Of a stretch of 64,000 nucleotides of DNA, positions 1-11,588 are shown in pieces. Source of the DNA: Ricinus communis (lineage: Eukaryota; Streptophyta; Magnoliopsida; Malpighiales; Euphorbiaceae); NCBI RefSeq assembly GCF_019578655.1, contig NC_063257.1:5890001-5954000 (forward strand), in the 5' to 3' direction. How positions within the stretch are numbered: position 1 is the first letter of the stretch; the number at the start of each line of letters is the position of its first letter. A program made the position numbers and the translations under genes. The notes under the pieces are model-generated. The model was not told the DNA's origin. It made no database searches and saw only the letters and a program-made list of their open reading frames with translations.

Positions 1-3000
1 TTATTTAATGTATTTTTATTAATAAAATAGTTTCATTTTAATAAGACATATAAACACTAGAAAAAAAAAAAACTTAAATATATTTTGTATTAGGTTTTTT
101 CTTTCAAAACAAATATATCATCTTTTCTTTGATCAATTAATGTATTGAAAAATATTGGTCAAACTTTTAAGTGGAAAGATTAAATTTAAAGATTTAGTTC
201 AAGCTAGAAATATTGATATACAAATTAATGCAAAGATTAAAATTATAAGTAAAAGAATTTTATAATAATTTATTTGAGTATTTTTGAATAACTAAGTTTG
301 TGATTGAAAATTTGTTACGGGAGAAGGATATTAATATTTATTGAATATTATTGGATTTAGTTATTAGGTAATGTTAAAAATTATATTGTATAAAGTGTAT
401 TTAAACTATAAAAGTATATGTAGTATTATATAGATATATTTATTCTCAGTTATCGGTTCAATTCTAATTGAACCTCTGACCTTTAAACCATTTATATTTT
501 ACAGGTCAATAGTCGGACCGAATCTAAAAATTATTGTAATAATTAATTAAATATATAATTTTCTAAAAAGCCATCAGGCTGCTCACTTTTTTATCATATA
601 CTTAATTAGTTATTACAGTTATATATAAATTATTGCACCAATTATTATTTTTTTCAAAATTTTATAATTCATTTGGGTCTTTTAGGTCACCTCAACTTGT
701 TAGCCATGATATCACAGGAGCAACTAACAAGAGAGAGTCAATTATAAAAATGATAAAACAAATAGATATAATTCAACTTATGCACATTATTGAGCAAAAG
801 CATGCATTATATTATTTATATATATGGTCAGATTCGAGGTTAATTTACCTCTACCGAAAAAGAAATTGCGATTAATATCACCAAATGTCACTGACATGAT
901 CGCAATGAGTGGCATGTCATGGGGGAAAAGCACTTCTTATTAGGTAATTGGTCAAAAGATCATAACCCAACATCAGTTAAGTAATTAAATAAAACATCAT
1001 ATAAGTAAAATAAATTCCTGTTATCCGAATATATAATTTAAGAATTCAGGAATGATGAAACTAGGGCCGGATATATATAGATAATTGGATAATTCTTGAA
1101 CAATATTCAGACACGAAACTTTCCCCTTACAATTGGTCTTTTGAAAAATAAAATCATCATCCAGAAGTTCGTATTAATATATATATACCTCCGTTATAAA
1201 AGAACAGTGATTTATTTGATCATAAATTTTATATATTCTTAAAGAACCAGCAATTTGCTTCCGACCTTTAAACAATAACAATGACACCCACTTGCTCGAA
1301 TGAAGTAAAAATAATTGGTCCACGGTTACCACACAACTACCCATTATTTTTTAGGAATCCGTAATGGAAATCAACCAGTAATAATGGGATCAACGACCAT
1401 ATTTTAAAAAGTCCACACAAAATTAAAAATGATAAGCATTCATTTATATGAAACAGAAAAGTTGACTATCAACTGAGAGGTGGATATATTGATAAAATAT
1501 AAGAAAATATTAAACATTCTATCTAATTTTTATCGAAACTTTTGCCCATGCTAATATACTAAAATATATATTATAATTAAGACTATTTGACACATTTTTC
1601 ATGATTTATCCCATGGTACGATTGTATAGGAATAGCAAAATCCATTATTAAATTTTTGTTTTATTTTATCGATTTCTTTTTGAACTTTTACTTTATTTTC
1701 ATGAGTTCTTAAAATTTTATTATTTATTAGATGATAGTTTTTTTCACATACTCTAAAATTATTGAATCCTTAATTACAATAAATATTTAATAAATTAAAT
1801 AAAAAAAATAAAGCTATAGTAATGCATTTTGTCTATAGACTAGTTACCGTTTATCTATAGTCCAATAATTTAAATAAACTGTAACTTCTATATTTCACTC
1901 CAGTAAAGATATCGATAAAATTTTCAAATTTTAAAAAATAAAATAGAAACCACAAACAATTCTAAACTCATGCAAATATAATTTAATTGTTGCGGGACAT
2001 AAAAATAAATAATCTCTTTTTTCCCCGAATTGCGAACATAATTGAGTCGAGCAACATGATGACCTTTTCAATTCTGCCCCAAAAGCCTATCAAATTCTAA
2101 ATGCAACAGCATTGGATATTTGGGCCTTTGTTTGAGTTCATAACAAGAATCAGGATTTAGGCCAGGCTCTGATGGTGGACTTGGGCTTACAAAAGGTAAT
2201 AACTAATGAAGTCCAAGAATTTTGAAAATGGAAAAAGTATGTAACGAGTGTAAGAGAAATTTTTAGATAAATTCGGTTTACTATATTATTCGTAAATTAA
2301 ATTAATAGTATAGTGGTATGTGATTTTATCTTATTAATTATTTTATTTTTATTAATTAGTTTTAATTATAAGTTATTAATATAAATACAATAATTAATAA
2401 ATAATATCACATTTTACTATGCAATTAATTTAGTCTATGTGTAACGTAATAAACTGAGTCTATCTAAAAATCTCTCTGCATAGACATAGTCATTTGATTT
2501 TGATTCTGCGATCTTTATTCTTTTGCAATTTAGCAGAGATTTAACTAATTTTTTTTATAGTCACACCAACTTTATATGAAAATTAATTGAATTAACAAAC
2601 TTCTTATTCTAGCATTGTGAATTTTTCAGATCAAATTTCAATTGGAATCCCTTCATGAAAATAATATATAATTAGTTAAGGAATTTTAATTCAGCTTGGA
2701 TCATAAGTGAATTTTGCTCGCTAAAGAAGGTCGAGTCTTAATTTTAGCAAAGATATAGATTTACGGGCAAAAGTGATGAAGTTAAGAGCATTATAGTCTT
2801 GTGTGACTATTATAATTTCACAAGCTGACAAAGTTGAGCCATAAATTTAATAACGAGTTAATAATGGTGTGGATATCATTTATATCACGAATTCCCCAAC
2901 TAACTCTTTCTAGTTTCCATGAACACCCATAACTATTATCATCATCATGCCAGTAACCATAGAAAAAAAAGAAAAAGAAAGATAAGGCCTTGAAATTCTA

Positions 3001-3040
3001 AAATAATATCGTATTGTTCTCTTAAACTTGGTTTTTAGCC
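1..3040. other. AT-rich intergenic spacer
   Basis: No coding sequence could be supported on either strand. The sequence is strongly AT-rich with many short A or T runs, and the only open frames are short and lack family resemblance. One foldback-like element (about 2250-2483) is listed separately. The last few hundred bases would hold the promoter of the DTM1-like gene, but no TATA box stands out there. Confidence 0.6.
2250..2483. mobile_element. Candidate MITE with imperfect terminal inverted repeats
   Basis: The left arm (about 2252-2330) begins agagaaatttttagataaat. The right arm, read in reverse complement from about 2483, begins agagagatttttagatagac. The similarity continues for about 75-80 bp through an aaattaatt...atagta segment to a tgtgat...ttat segment, with perhaps a quarter of positions differing. 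The short core is AT-rich. A length near 235 bp with no coding capacity fits a miniature inverted-repeat element. The target-site duplication is not clear, so the borders are approximate. Confidence 0.4.
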
Positions 3041-3690
3041 ATGGCTAATAATAATTACAGTACAAATGATGCAGCTATGAGGACATGTCTGGTATGGTTG
3101 GCAGCAGTTATGGTGGTGATAGAGATATGGACACAATCATTGAAGAAAGTAATGGTTACTTATGTAATTGGTGTTGTTGGGATTGCTGGTGTTCTTTTGC
3201 CTGACTGGGATTATTTTGATAGAGATTACTCTAGGTGGTGCTCTCCTATTACTGAAGAAGAGAAGGCTGCTCTTGCTCTAAGATCTGGCTTCAGGTTTCT
3301 TTCTTTTTTTTTTTTTTTTTCATTCATTTTTCCTTTTCAGTTTACTTGCTTTTGGGTCTATTATTTTGTCTAATTAGATTTTCTTTTTTACATACATGTT
3401 TGCATATTCCAAGTAAAAAGAATTTATATGCAATTGAAGAAGCTACTTAATTTCTTAAATGGACTAAAACTATTTAATCAGTAAAAGTGACTCATTTACG
3501 TAGAAAAGTTCTTACATTAAAGTATTAATTACTTTTTTTTTCGGTTTATTGAATACTATAATCAGAATCATATACACTGAAATTGGATGTGTATATGTAC
3601 AGGAATAGGATCTCTACTCTGAGACTGGTCGCTTACAGTGCAGTGTATGGATATGCTTTGTACAAGTGGTGGATATATATCTCACATTGA
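3041..3690 (+). CDS. DTM1: Signal peptidase complex-like protein, DTM1 type (SPC12 family)
   Basis: Two exons, 3041-3294 and 3603-3690, encode 113 aa with phases closing across a GT-AG intron. The ATG lies in a good plant context (gccATGgc). Residues about 15-33 (CLVWLAAVMVVIEIWTQ) and 37-53 form two hydrophobic segments. They are followed by the lumen-side motif LLPDWDYFDRDYSRWC, typical of SPC12/SPCS1-like proteins, and a C-terminal YGYALYKWW segment. SPC12 proteins are small ER membrane subunits of signal peptidase. The rice relative DTM1 acts in the ER and is needed for tapetum degeneration and pollen mother cell meiosis. Resemblance to DTM1 rather than to canonical SPC12 is recalled from family knowledge. 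Exon 1 reads through the donor into a T-run, so an unspliced reading would give a false 110-aa protein. Confidence 0.82.
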
Positions 3691-4405
3691 ATATATTGAA
3701 TCAAATTTCACAATGTATGTTTTGGGTTGGGCAGTACAAATCTCCATTTAAATACCATGTATGTCTATAATTGTTAAGAGTATTGAGATGTTCCCAATGT
3801 TATTTCCCATTCTTCCAAGAACTGGAAATATAAAAAGGTCAGACTGTCTGATGCTACTCCTTCTCTCTCTATTGTCTGATGGAATTTGTTCAATTAAACT
3901 GTAAACATGATTCACTTGCTACTCATTCTACAATTTACTGCCATTATTTATGTAATATCCATTACAGTGTGGTGGACTTTGTCATACTACCTAAAATAAT
4001 AGGTATTGGTAATTTAAAAGAGAAAAAAAGAAGGAAACCAGTGGACGATAGTTTGACTAGAAGTTTGACCCAAATCATCAAACAAACAAGCTCCCTAAGA
4101 CTCGACATTGTTGGGTTCCAAGGTTAGAGAATGAAAACATAATTTTTTTGTTAAATTATATTGTCAAATAGGAACAATCTACCTTGCTCATTCAGCTTAA
4201 AAGAAAAACCTACCATATTGACTACTAAAATCATGTCCTTACTGAAGAGGGGCGAGGTCAATTTTAAGGGTTAATAGAAGGGGCTAGAAATAGTTGTAAG
4301 GTTAAATGACTTGAAATTGAAAACAAAAGGTAGCTCCTTCCCTGAACATCAACGATCAACAACACAATAACAGCTTTCATCACACTTTGTGTTGCTGCCA
4401 CTGCT
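3691..4405. other. Intergenic spacer
   Basis: This holds the probable 3' UTR of the DTM1-like gene and AT-rich spacer. An 82-codon open frame at 3879-4127 has no recognisable domain and is not called. Confidence 0.5.
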
Positions 4406-4701
4406 ACGAGACTACTTGCTCATAACATTCTATCTTCCAATATCAACGGAGTAACCAACGGCTTCCCACTACGCCATCGAGGTAGAGAAAGTTATTGAGA
4501 ACCATGGGCTACGCTCAGCTTCCTGAGGAGGCTGAATCGTCAATGCTTCACAGCCACACTGACTACTTTTTTCATCATACCCTTCTAGACCTTCAACTTC
4601 AGGAAGTGGTTTGGCTTGTTCTGAGACAGGTTTGCAAGTTTCTTGTTCATAAGAGAATTCCAAATATACTTCTTCATGCACATGAAATTGAGATTGCTTA
4701 G
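4406..4701 (+). pseudogene. TRM112: TRM112-like methyltransferase activator, broken intronless copy
   Basis: The plus strand contains pieces of the small zinc protein TRM112, the obligatory partner of several tRNA, rRNA and eRF1 methyltransferases. In order these are RLLAHNILSSNINGVTNGFP (4409 on), then after a one-base insertion IEVEKVIE, then RTMGYAQLPEEAE (from about 4499) and KRIPNILLHAHE (to about 4691). Four lesions are visible. The expected start codon is ACG at 4406. An extra C near 4474 shifts the frame. The segment between VIE and RTMGY is missing some 25 or more residues expected in the family. The PETGRRF-like stretch is read in the wrong frame. There is no intron in the copy, so a processed (retroposed) pseudogene is likely, although no clear poly-A tail or flanking duplication is seen. 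An antisense 107-codon frame here is a shadow. Confidence 0.72.
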
Positions 4702-4920
4702 ATTTGGAGTTGTAACGCAGTTTGGTATTGAATTTTCTTTTTTCCAAAGCTAGGTGAAGCATAAAGAGTGTAGAAAGAAATTTTGAATTCAATCCCGTAT
4801 ATTATTCTTTTTATATATAAAAAAATGGTTATTCCTTTCTATCAAGCATCTCCAAATTTTCCATCAGTCTGTTATTCAAAATGGTACTTCTACACAAAAT
4901 CATAGGGTATGAGAGAATAG

Positions 4921-7900
4921 TTATAATTCTTTGGGAAAAGGTGAATTAAAAAAATTTGATGTTTGAGATGAATCCAAAGACTTGCTGTCAACTCTCTTTG
5001 CTCGTGGCGTTTCGTCTGGGGGAGGAGGTACGCCAAACACCCAATCAAGAACATTCAGGTATTTGGACCGAAAAACTTCCCTCTCCATTGCATAACAATG
5101 CATGATTATTGCTGTTGAGATGCTAAAAACCGCCACATCTGCTCTCTTAAAATTCTTGGATTGCGGTAAATATCCAGCGTCAGCCATACATGAAAAGAAG
5201 CTCTCAATTGCCCGTGCAAGACAGTAGAGTGATATCTCAATCCGCCTGCTTTTCTTCTCGATTGCTAGGGCTAGGCCAGTAGGAAACTAAGCAAGACACA
5301 AGTGGTATGTCAAAACATAATCATTAACATCTATTTACCTAAATAAGTGTTGCAGATGCTTTACCGTCCCCATAGCCACCATTGGAATGTTGCATCTCCT
5401 GAAAATTCTAAAAAGTACGCATGTCCACATCCTGATAAACAACAAAAAGACTTTTTAAGTGATTATCGAGGTTCATTCCATATACATCACCATAAAAGTT
5501 TAAGAAAATCAGAAACTATATTCAATGTGAATTTTCTCCAGTTGCGCATGGCCTTGTGCAGAAAAATAGCTACAATTTGTCGCTGCAACCCAGTACATGT
5601 CTGCCTGTTCTACTAGGTGGATTGCCAGAGTAATAGCAGAGGCATGCCCGAGAGAATTTAATTATGATTGCACAATATATGCACCAGAATAATTTCATTA
5701 ATTGTTTCTATCTGCATCAAGTCACTGCATATGTGACTTTAGGCATATAATAATGCACATAAGATATCACCAAAGTTTTAAGCTATGTTTCCAAATATAA
5801 GAAAGGAAACTTCATCAGAAACATGTAATATATAGAAAAACCTTTCAGCAAGGGACAAGATCTATAGTTTCATGGAAACAGGTAATATAGTATGACATGA
5901 CTACTAACCAGGCGGATGCGCAATATGCAGACAGAAACAAGCTTGATCTTGCGGTGCCAAGAAGGCCCTTCCCCAGTATACTGTAGGGCCTAAGGTCAAA
6001 AAGAATTTACATGAGACAAAGACAGGCACGTCCATGAGTTATGAGATATATAACAATAGTTTACTGACAAATATCCAGAGTTCATCTCGACAAAAGAAAA
6101 TCATAGAAGCATCAAGAAGGGACAAATAATTATTACAGCAGAGCAAATAGTGGAAAGTGATAGCTAACAATTGAATCAAAGCAACGAACTTCAGATCAAA
6201 TCTCTGGCAGAAAGACCAACTAATGACAAGCAACCAAAGCATAAAAGGGCACAAAAGAAAGTGCTAAAACAAACGCACAGCAAGAAAATGATTTTTTCGG
6301 TCCATCTGAAAATTAGATATGAATCTCTGTTTATATATGCTAATGCACAGAGTGTTGTAAAAGCATGCTGAAAATTACAGAATTCTGGTCCATCTAAATA
6401 TTGCTTTAGCCTGCATTGCCTGTTGAAAAACAGAAGAAGACTTGCACAGTCATCCACCAAAATAACATACACAGAAAGTAATGCATCCCGAACATCACAT
6501 TTACTTATTCCATCAATTATACTAAAGCCCAACATCGTACCAACTAGAAAGCAGAATCATATCATCATCTTCAAGTAACAACAAAATGAGATAGTCTGCT
6601 TCACGGCTTAATTACCTTTTCGAGAGGCCCTGACGATGAACTATTAATGCAGGAATTAAATATACAGGGAGATAAACTGGTAGTGCTCTTTTATATGCTT
6701 GAACAAAAAATGACAGAACATGGGCACTGCAAGATTGGTTTCCATGTATGATCTGCACAGTTAAAGTACAATCCTCATAAATACATTATTGCATGAACAA
6801 ATTAATGCATTCATGACCGACTCTATTTCACCAACTAAAGCTAGATGTTCAAGTATTTATCAACACTGCGACAGCAAATTGTGAATCTTTATTCATAAAA
6901 TCTCTTCAGAATTTTTGCTCTCCGACAAATTGTCCTGATAATGTACCCAAATATCCAGTCTCAAGAAGTGGCAGAAGGCCCTAAATGAAGTGAAAATATC
7001 TAACAGCTGGAAAGCCAACCAACAAACAAAAACAAAGAAAACAAACATAAAAAAATTTTAAAAAGAGAAATATTGCATATAAAGAGAATAACTAATGTCT
7101 GTCTTAGTTGTTGTTATTGTAAATAATAGCTTAATCTCAGCCATCCATTTAATCCCAGTCATTACGTGTATTGCTATATAAATACTCATCTTATTAAAAA
7201 AGTATCTCATTATTGTGAGCTATCATTATTTAAGTCAGTTTACCTTAGCTAGGAATCAACTGGATATGCATACATAATTTTCAAATACATGTGAGCATTA
7301 ATTAACCACTGAAATAATTGACAAGAGCTCGAGTTCGATTCGATCAGAGTTGAATCAAGTTCAAGTGTTTTGCAAGTAGAGCTCAAGTAGCCCATGAGTA
7401 AGCTTGACTCATAACCCCAGTTGTAAATTTCTAATAGTGATTTAATAGCAATAAATATTTTAGATTTCACTTCTGAGGTTGTTCCTTCTCCATGTGCTAG
7501 TTGTTTTTTTTTTTTTGACTCTGCACTCCGGATAATCTACTAATATATACATAAAAGTACAACAATTAGCCTTTAGAAATAACAGGCAAGTAATAGAGCT
7601 ATAATTTATAAAATATGAAGCATATCCAGGAGAAGAGAAAATGAAAAAAGTAACAGAAAAGGAAAAACCTGTCATGTACCAAGAATGTATAAAAACACTT
7701 TCTAAAACAAAGTAAATCAAACAAAGAGAGACGGATCATACCGAGCAAGGGATTTTCATTTCCGGATTTAGTTTAATATTAATGCCTGAGGAGTTGTAAT
7801 ATTTTTCTATCATGTCCAAATTTGTAAAAGGCAAGCCGCTTGCAACCTCCTTCACTCCTTGCAAGATAACAAGATCCTTTCCACCATGTTTATTAAGAAA

Positions 7901-9072
7901 GGATTTATATGATGGAGGCAAACTGTCTTGCTTCAATATGTAAGCTGACCTGAAAAACACATGTTTATGTTTCTAATCAAACAATACTCTTAAGGAGAAA
8001 GGGTGTTTACACTGTATCCAAGAAGTAAAGGATAAAGTAAGCAAACGCAGTTGATACCAAGTTATCCACCACTAACTCATCAATCCATTCAACAACGAAA
8101 ATAATGACAATGAACTTATGGAAGCAAGTCCTTACAAAAACTCTGTCCAGCGAAGAAAGGATTACATACAAAATTTGAGAAGAAGAAAGACACATGAGGA
8201 AAATGTCACCATGCTTCCAAGTAAGAGGTTTACAGTATTTCCCAAACCGTTTACTTTTAATACCACAACGTGAAGCCAATACAGCAGCACGCATAAGTAT
8301 ATATATAGCCAAACTTGTATGCTGCGTGTTTGGTCCTGTAAGTAGCATAGATGGCCCAGCTATCAATCCTGCTAAAAAAGCTCTCCATTTCGCAGTCCTA
8401 CAGTTAGAATTGAACCATTTTCGATTTCCATTAATCTCGGTACAATTTCAGAAAATATATTTATGCATTCAATTAATTGATTAATTACCTCCGGTGGCCA
8501 AAAAAAGAAGCAATGATTTCATCAAAAGAAACAAAAGTACCAGCGAATGTCCCAAGGAACAGACCGTATCTTAGGGTTTCTTTAAGAGCTAAAGCAATAG
8601 CTTCTTTATTAGAAAACACCTCGACCTTCCTGCAATAATAAACAAATGAATGAAAAAGATTATATAAAGGAAAAACTAATAAATGACGTTATATCTAAAT
8701 AAAATAAAAGATTGCTTTTTTCTTCTTTCTTCTTTTTTACCTTGAGTGAGAGGACGACCTTGTGCGACGCAGCCTAGCCAGAATTGAAAACAGAGAGAGA
8801 CCTCCTTTAAGACCAGCACCAATTGAGAATCCTTTAATTGAAGCTGTGATGACTCTCTGTAACTTTTCTGAGTCGTTTAATTGAATTAAGTGAGGACCTA
8901 AAAAAGAAGAATAATAAGAAGAGGAACAGGAAGGAGGATCAGATGATTCAGATCCTACGCATTGCCGCGTGCATCGAGGACTGTCACGGGATTTGTTAAC
9001 ATCATTATCCCCGCTAATCTCGGAGGAAAAGTGTGATGAGGCTGTATCGCTGTTAAGCAACGGCGACGACAT
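4921..9072 (-). CDS. TMEM135-like multi-pass membrane protein
   Basis: Eight exons on the minus strand: 8741-9072, 8489-8629, 8397-8170, 7949-7742, 6752-6616, 5989-5909, 5431-5365 and 5286-4921. Together they make 519 aa, with all junctions GT-AG and every phase closing. The N-terminal ~60 residues are Ser-rich and probably disordered. They are followed by a glycine-rich segment (GFSIGAGLKGGLSLF), a second one (LRYGLFLGTFAGTFVSFDE), FLAGLIAGPSMLL, and the C-terminal part ARAIESFFSCMADAGY. This alternation of hydrophobic, Gly-rich segments is that of TMEM135/TIM17-22-23-related proteins; the Arabidopsis counterpart is, from memory, At1g34630. Animal TMEM135 is linked to mitochondria and peroxisomes, and the plant function is not established. 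The open frame at 5347-5616 and the one at 6191-6535 are intronic or antisense noise. An alternative exon near 5600 was tried and dropped because the ASAW-MWTC junction is better. Confidence 0.82.
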
Positions 9073-9599
9073 GGCGGATAGAGGTTAAGGTCAAGTTTGA
9101 TGAAGACGACAAGCGGAGAGGGAAAAGGAGGAATGGGGCGGAGAGAAAACTTGGTGGGAATCGTGCTTTTTTGAAAGAAATGAGAGGAAGGAAACTGGAA
9201 ATAAGTGGGGGCTTTGTGTATATGGAAAGACGAACAGTAGAGTAACACGTGTTAACGTATTTTATCTTGTTGGAAATTGGAATGCTGACATGCATTGTGG
9301 GCTTTAAATGTTTTGTTTATTCAGCTAAAAAAAAAAAAAAACCTATTTTTCCATGGTCCTACGTATGAAGAGTTATTTGGCAATCTATTTTCTTTTAGGA
9401 GGCGTTGTCCTATACAAAAATAATAATTATATGAAAGATTCATTCTCTTACTTTTGGCACTTCGGCAAGAGAGTACCAAAAAGAATCAGTCGTGAAGCCG
9501 GACAACTTCCTTTCTTTGTGTTTTAAATGATTTTCTGTGAGTCGTGAAGCCAGTTGGGCTGAAGTGCCACACATAAAATATCTGACAAAGGAGGTATAG

Positions 9600-9778
9600 C
9601 GGTGGTGACAAAGCAATTGAATGGGATAAGTTCCTCGGATGTGTTGGAGTCTTATGCTATTAGGGAATCCATTGAAAAGAATCTCGATCCTGTGATGACT
9701 GAGGGAGAAGCAAAAGGGATTGCAGAAGATGTTCAGGTTGTAGTGCATCCATATTCTTATAATTGCCATGGCAATTGA
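9600..9778 (+). pseudogene. Unidentified coding-like fragment
   Basis: The plus frame from about 9600 to the TGA at 9776-9778 reads as a compositionally normal protein. It contains VTKQLNGISSSDVLESYAI followed by RESIEKNLDPVMTEGEAKGI, and ends in an unrelated-looking tail. There is no ATG in frame, and upstream frames are broken. It looks like a stranded exon or decayed gene piece. I do not recognise the family. An antisense 109-codon frame (9440-9769) overlaps it and is less protein-like. Confidence 0.3.
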
Positions 9779-10550
9779 AAGATTCTAAATTATTTAGAAT
9801 CCAGGTTTTCTTTCATGTCTTTTGCTTTTTTACTTTTGTACCTAGCTGGCTAGACAAACCCGGCTTAATGATTTCTTGCGTTATAATATGCAAGTCCTAG
9901 TGTATTTTATCTATGAAATTCTGCCTTCCAATAAAAGAAAACATTGAATTTTAGAATTTCATAAAATAAAAAAAAAAAAAGTATCAATTTTTAGCCGAAG
10001 TTTGAAGTCTTGAATTTGAAACCTCCATTCTTTAAAATGTGGTAGTTTATTTCATTTTATAAAAAAAATTTCTCACTTAATCTAACACTCTAATATGCTA
10101 ATTATATTTGGTGTTAAAAAAGAGGTTAGGCTTAAGTTCCGGCATCAAAGCAAATTAGTACAAGCAAGCCATGGTCAATTCATTAGATGGATAAGTATGT
10201 GGTCCAGTCCAATGCCTAATTTTGTTTTTCTCCTTGAACAGTTGAACAGCTCATATTTCCTTCGATGAGTCCTAAGTATTAAAAGCATGGAAACTCCTTT
10301 GTGTAGAATGGGTTTATGACTTTAGTTAAGCAGCAAAATAAGCAGCTCATAGGTTTGGTTAGATACGTAGTCAAAAAATGAAAATTTTAACATGATTCTT
10401 TCAATCTTTATCGTTCCACTTTAACTGCCAGCCTACAGGAAACTCATTGTGCGTACATCCATAGACATCACTCATGAAGTCCAAACTTCCCTTTTCTTCA
10501 TTAAATGCATTTACTGACGATCAGTTAATTTAAATTCAACGAGAATTTGA

Positions 10551-10955
10551 ATGAAATGTCTTAGTCAGACTTCGAAAATTATCTTACACCAGTGGAAGAT
10601 ACAGACACACACACTGAAACCAACCCCCTATGACCCGAACCTGACAGATAAGAGGGACAATGATCTTTACTATGATGCATTGGAAATTGGAGACTCTATC
10701 TTGGTCCGGTGCAAAGAATTGATCAAGGAAATCAATTCTCGTATACATAAAACCAACATTGATTTTTCTGCCAATACTCTAAATGAAGGGTAAGCATTGA
10801 CAGCTCAATAATGGTCCCGACAGATGACTTCTTCGAGGCCATCTTCGGAAAATTATCTAAAGTGAATCCAACTGAACTTGTACTCAAATAGCAGATAAAA
10901 CCACTCAGCTCAAGGATGAAAATATCTAGAAAACTAGTCAGAACCACTTAAAAAC
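10551..10955 (+). pseudogene. Unidentified decayed coding fragment
   Basis: An open frame at 10551-10793 contains the hydrophilic, protein-like stretch YYDALEIGDSILVRCKELIK. In another frame just downstream (about 10807-10890) the stretch SSIMVPTDDFFEAIFGKLSK reads on until a TAG. Two adjacent protein-like pieces in different frames suggest a frameshifted gene remnant, possibly of a transposon. No domain was recognised. Chance open frames remain possible. Confidence 0.22.
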
Positions 10956-11588
10956 CAACTCTTGTACTTCAACAGTTCATAGAGACTCGCATGAAGGTCT
11001 TTCATATAGTGGCACAAAGGAACCATGGGTAATCAGCTATATGAGAACATAACAATGATCAACTGTCAACACTTGTGCAACGGTAAAAGTAGCACGCGCA
11101 AGGTACCAAAAATTGTACAAATCACAAGGGCAGATTGATACTTTTGCTCTGTTTTTAGGTTTATATCCTTGTTGCTCTAGGTCGAGTAATAGGACAAAGC
11201 AAAATGTAATCCAGGCCTATTTTTAAAACCCTCAACACATAAACCAAACTGTTAGAGATCCCAAGGTCATTAAATAATAAGAAATACAAACAATTTATAG
11301 GAGTTAAAGTCCAACCAACCAAGTGGCTAGTTCTAGTCATTTTGGTATTAGTTGGACCCAAGCCCAAATCTATTAATTGGGCTATATACTCATTCAAACA
11401 AAGGAGATTATAGATTCTCAAAACATTTGTAATTCCTTCATTTTGAAGTATAAGGATACGCAAGAAAATCAATGGTAAGTCATGCTTAAATGATAAGCCT
11501 TACCATTTTAATTATATCCCATGCTCATCTTTGAGTCACTATACAAGCTTCCTACCACTTATTTTGCTAATGGATTCATTATCCATGT

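Larger units (their letters stand above)
9073..11588. other. Spacer with unidentified coding-like fragments
   Basis: This stretch lies between the TMEM135-like gene, whose 5' side is to the left, and the 3' end of the carrier gene. Apart from the two coding-like fragments listed separately (9600-9778 and 10551-10955), it is AT-rich with A-runs. No complete gene was found. Confidence 0.4.

Noticed and set aside
4469..4792. 107-codon minus-strand frame
   Set aside because: It is antisense to the TRM112-like pseudogene, whose plus-strand segments match a known family.
5347..5616. 89-codon plus-strand frame, and a possible extra minus-strand exon near 5530-5610
   Set aside because: The plus frame is antisense to TMEM135-like exon 7 and intron. 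The extra exon would break the clean ASAW-MWTC junction and soon meets a stop.
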